The position numbers were made by a program, and so were the translations under genes. DNA of 7,902 bases from contig JBOGIF010000184.1 in NCBI GenBank assembly GCA_050742415.1, positions 1 to 7,902 of the forward strand, read 5' to 3'. This document shows, one piece after another, positions 5,971-7,902 of the stretch; position 1 is the stretch's first letter, and every line of letters begins with the position of its first letter. Below the pieces are notes generated by a model. It had not been told where the DNA came from. It saw nothing but the letters and a program-made list of their open reading frames with translations, and searched no databases. The DNA comes from JBOGIF01 sp050742415. Lineage in GTDB: Bacteria > Actinomycetota > Acidimicrobiia > Acidimicrobiales > AC-14.

Positions 5971-6350
5971 GCCTCGTCCTCGACGCGGGTGGGGCGACCA
6001 CGCTCGCTCGCCGGGACCGATCCACGGCAGCAAGGATCGAAAGGCTCCGCCAGCGATCTCTCTGGCCGCCCGTGGTCCCGACGATCGTGCTCGTCGAGTC
6101 GCTGACTGGTCGCGGCCCACGAGATGCGACCTCCAACCGGCTGCTGCGGTTGAGCACGATCCATGGACTCGACGAGAGCCTGGCTCGGCGCGCCGCCGAG
6201 CTGCGGACCCGAGCCCAGACGGGCTCGGCGGCCGACGCGGTGGTCGTGGCCACGGCCGAGCTGCTCCAGACCTGCCTGATGACGTCCGATATCGACGACA
6301 TCGGTCCTCTGGCCGCCAATGCCAAAGGGGTCGCGGTACTCCGGGGCTAA
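5967..6350 (+). CDS. vapC: PIN-domain toxin of a VapBC-type system
   Basis: The 127-residue product has the PIN ribonuclease layout: D6 in LVLDAGG, E44 in TIVLVES, D90 in SAADAVVVATA, and D108 in LMTSDIDDI. These acidic residues normally bind Mg2+ for cleavage of tRNA or other RNA. Length fits VapC-like toxins. The GTG start (5967-5969) overlaps the antitoxin TGA in a GTGA arrangement, so translation is probably coupled. The TAA stop (6348-6350) lies inside the left terminal repeat of the adjacent insertion sequence, so the last residues may have been altered by the insertion. The catalytic core is complete. If the antitoxin frameshift is real, an active toxin without its partner would be hard to tolerate; this argues for a sequencing error, low toxin translation, or an antitoxin elsewhere. 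Confidence 0.82.
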   Translation: MSLVLDAGGATTLARRDRSTAARIERLRQRSLWPPVVPTIVLVESLTGRGPRDATSNRLLRLSTIHGLDESLARRAAELRTRAQTGSAADAVVVATAELLQTCLMTSDIDDIGPLAANAKGVAVLRG

Positions 6351-6370
6351 CCGCAATACCGTTCAGTTAG
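6347..6370 (+). repeat. left terminal inverted repeat
   Basis: The repeat starts with CTAACCG and continues CAATACCGTTCAGTTAG. It matches the right end at 23 of 24 positions. It contains the vapC stop (6348-6350) and, on the minus strand, the TAA that ends the full-length transposase frame (6367-6369). Its own ends, CTAAC and GTTAG, are mutually complementary. Confidence 0.85.
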
Positions 6371-6561
6371 ACGCTGATGATGGAGGCGGTAGGCGGGCCG
6401 GTAGGTTGAGGCCAGGTTCGGTGTCGGGCGCGTTTGACGTGCCACTTGGGCATCTTGCGCTTGATGAGACGCGGGTTGCTGCGCCGCCGCCGGGTCGGGT
6501 TGAGCCGTCGGCAGAGCAGCGTGACGGCGTAGCGCCAGCCGTGGTCATTGGACTGAGGGGG
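6367..6561 (-). pseudogene. C-terminal 64 residues of the transposase in a shifted frame
   Basis: After the main transposase frame stops at 6545, the family's basic tail continues in a neighbouring frame: PPQSNDHGWRYAVTLL, then LNPTRRRRSNPR, KRKMPKWHVKRAR and a final TASIISV. The LNP....R.NPR and KW..KR motifs are what I would expect at the C-terminus of this IS4 group. Removing one T from the T5 run (plus-strand A5 at 6562-6566) joins both parts into a protein of about 461 residues, a usual length. A +1 slip at CCC-U in the adjoining C5 run would give the same result during translation. Confidence 0.75.
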
Positions 6562-7753
6562 AAAAATCGCGCGCCTCCGAGATTGAGCGGCGAGCGATGC
6601 GCAGTGCTGCGACGAAGCTGACCCGGTCGGGGTCGACCCCGCCGTGGTCGGCGGCTTCCCACATGAGGGTGCGGATGGCGAAGTGACAGCACAGGTGACC
6701 CCAGATCTCCTGGAGGACGAGGTCGGGGGACTTGGATCGCAACACGGTGCGGGCCCCGCGCTGGTGGGTCTTGAGCTCGTCGAACGCGCCCTCGATCTCC
6801 CAGCGCTGCGCGTAGGTGACGGCGAGGTCGACGGCGGTCGCCTCGTCGGGATCGACGATCGTGGTGAAGAGCCGGTAGGTCTCGTCGTTGGGCCGCCCGT
6901 CGTCGATCTGGTAGTCGATCACCCGGATGATCAACGGCTCGGCGTGACGTCCTGCGTTGCCCGACGGGCGTAGCTCGGCCAGCCACGACCCGTCGCCGAG
7001 GGTCTCGACGTGACGGGGCAGCATGTTCGGCTTGGCGCGCCACAACAGGTCCGCGCCTGTCGCCACCGCCCGGTGCCACAAGGGGAACCCGCAGAAACCA
7101 CGGTCGGCCAGCAACAGCATCCCGGGCTTGCACCGGTCGATCAGCTCACCGGCGAGGGTGTTCTCACCGCTCGTGCAGGCACCCACCGCGGCGTCGAAGA
7201 TGGCGTGGGTGCCACACTCGGCCATCGCCACCAGCCGAGCCTGGGGGAAGGCGGCCTGTTCGCCCTTGTTCACCCCGGGGCGACCGAACCACTCGGCGTT
7301 CTCCACGGTGTCGGCCACATCGAGACAGGTGCCGTCGATCGCCACCAGACGCCGCCCCGCCAGCCAGGCCCCTGGTGCTCCCGGCTCCGCCAACGGCGCC
7401 GCAACCCGAGCGAACAACGCCGCCACTGGCCCGGCACCAAGGCGTGCTCGGGCCTGGAAGATCGCCGACTTCGACGGCAACTTCACTGGCTCATTACCCG
7501 AAGCCCACGACAACCCATCCGTGAGTAGGGACAACACGTCTTCGTAGGAGCCCTCCGAGTGCAACGCCATCCCGATCGAGAAGTACGCCATCACCCGCGC
7601 CGGCAACGACCGATGCCGCTGCTCGGTCCGCCCGGCCTCAGCGATCACCTCATCGACCAGCTCCGGCGGGAACGTGCGGGTCAACACCCCCACCGACACC
7701 AGATCCGACAACCGACGGTCCGACTCCGGCTTCACCCATCCAGCGCGAGGCAT
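6545..7753 (-). CDS. IS4-family DDE transposase, main frame (ends early)
   Basis: The 402-residue frame holds the whole catalytic core: D140 in LVAIDGTCLD, D217 in LLLADRGF, and E321 within the family signature Y314-x2-R317-x3-E321-x6-K328 (YAQRWEIEGAFDELK). Residues 10-120 match the IS4 N-terminal domain (DLVSVGVLTRTFPPELVDEV, then ARVMAYFSIGMAL). It would cut and paste the element by binding the terminal repeats. The start is ATG 7751-7753 with only a weak purine-rich stretch ahead. The frame stops at 6545 without the basic C-terminal tail, which lies in another frame down to 6367. Loss of about 60 C-terminal residues may disable the enzyme unless frameshifting restores them. Confidence 0.88.
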   Translation of the reverse strand: MPRAGWVKPESDRRLSDLVSVGVLTRTFPPELVDEVIAEAGRTEQRHRSLPARVMAYFSIGMALHSEGSYEDVLSLLTDGLSWASGNEPVKLPSKSAIFQARARLGAGPVAALFARVAAPLAEPGAPGAWLAGRRLVAIDGTCLDVADTVENAEWFGRPGVNKGEQAAFPQARLVAMAECGTHAIFDAAVGACTSGENTLAGELIDRCKPGMLLLADRGFCGFPLWHRAVATGADLLWRAKPNMLPRHVETLGDGSWLAELRPSGNAGRHAEPLIIRVIDYQIDDGRPNDETYRLFTTIVDPDEATAVDLAVTYAQRWEIEGAFDELKTHQRGARTVLRSKSPDLVLQEIWGHLCCHFAIRTLMWEAADHGGVDPDRVSFVAALRIARRSISEARDFSPSVQ

Positions 7754-7778
7754 CCACCCAAACTACACCCCTGTAACG

Positions 7779-7802
7779 CTAACTGAACGGTATTGTGGTT
7801 AG
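7779..7802 (-). repeat. right terminal inverted repeat
   Basis: This is the reverse complement of the left end, with one mismatch (T7796 opposite G6353). It lies 25 bases upstream of the transposase ATG, so the promoter of the transposase must lie in or beyond this repeat. Confidence 0.85.
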
Positions 7803-7902
7803 ACCCAGTCTCGGCTCATCCAGGCACCTGCTTGCAAAGTAGGGGTGTCGGGGTGGACAGCCTGTAACGACTTCTGGCGGGGTTTGGCGGTCAGCACAAG
7901 GG
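7803..7902. other. right flank of the insertion sequence, no gene identified
   Basis: No open frame with a credible start is seen in these 100 bases. If the element is removed, the vapC frame would read through into this flank for about a dozen residues to TAG at 7839-7841. This could be the original toxin end, but the unknown target duplication makes that uncertain. A 9-base string CCTGTAACG at 7861-7869 also occurs inside the element at 7770-7778. Confidence 0.3.

Larger units (their letters stand above)
6347..7802. mobile_element. IS4-family insertion sequence
   Basis: A 1456-base element is bounded by 24-base terminal inverted repeats with one mismatch and carries a single transposase gene on the minus strand. 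Size and gene content fit the IS4 family. It lies directly behind vapC. No clear target-site duplication is seen at either choice of boundary (CTAACC outer or CAATACC inner). The duplication may have decayed or the exact ends may differ by a few bases. Confidence 0.85.

Noticed and set aside
7823..7843. tRNA-Cys-like anticodon arm (CCTGC, loop TTGCAAA with GCA, GTAGG) in the right flank
   Set aside because: The arm pairs well and has T33 and a purine at 37. No T-arm (GGTTCGA-type loop), D-arm or acceptor stem can be built around it, so it is probably chance.
7770..7869. 9-base direct repeat CCTGTAACG (7770-7778 and 7861-7869) as a target-site duplication
   Set aside because: The first copy lies inside the element, internal to the right terminal repeat, so it cannot be a target duplication. 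It is likely coincidental.
1..7902. CRISPR array or rRNA genes
   Set aside because: No regularly spaced repeats of CRISPR length and no rRNA-like conserved segments were seen on either strand.

Overview
The window is GC-rich DNA that reads like an actinobacterium. The pilin leader and the 'ILGVV..IVVFSV.G..DKG' style of the pilin helix resemble those I associate with Acidimicrobiia and related monoderm lineages, but that placement is inference. It holds two unrelated blocks: a secreted protease / pilin / binding-protein region (about 1-5000), and an accessory block with a Uma2 nuclease, a VapBC-type toxin-antitoxin pair and an insertion sequence (about 5000-7902).

Block 1. A large secreted gluzincin-like metalloprotease (88-2439, minus) carries a long Ser/Thr-rich linker and a C-terminal beta-rich domain. 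Divergent from it across a 155-base spacer is the most unusual gene here (2595-4622, plus). Its product has a complete type IV prepilin N-terminus (leader, G/F cleavage site, Glu5, hydrophobic helix and a small pilin body) fused in frame to a complete family-5 (peptide/nickel-type) ABC-transporter solute-binding domain. The pilin part sits exactly where such proteins normally carry a lipoprotein anchor. A small DUF3467-like gene (4630-4989) follows 7 bases later, with its ribosome binding site overlapping the stop codon. The divergent spacer holds three TGAAG motifs at an exact 11-base period, which looks like an OmpR/PhoP-type operator. A working hypothesis is that the protease makes peptides and the pilin-displayed binding domain captures or senses them. 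No permease, prepilin peptidase or pilus assembly gene lies in the window.

Block 2. A Uma2-family PD-(D/E)XK protein (5021-5584, minus) converges with the DUF3467 gene over a small hairpin. It diverges from a toxin-antitoxin pair. The ribbon-helix-helix antitoxin reading frame is broken by an apparent one-base deletion, and the PIN-domain toxin (5967-6350) overlaps its end by 4 bases. The shared promoter region holds two abutting perfect 13-base palindromes and a -10 box placed for a leaderless antitoxin transcript.

Directly after the toxin is an IS4-family element (about 6347-7802) with 24-base terminal inverted repeats. Its transposase is interrupted near the C-terminus by a one-base shift at a T5C5 run. 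The left repeat contains the stop codons of both vapC and the full-length transposase. The last 100 bases and the first 87 bases hold no gene I can support. The two single-base breaks both touch short homopolymers, so sequencing error should be excluded before calling either gene dead.
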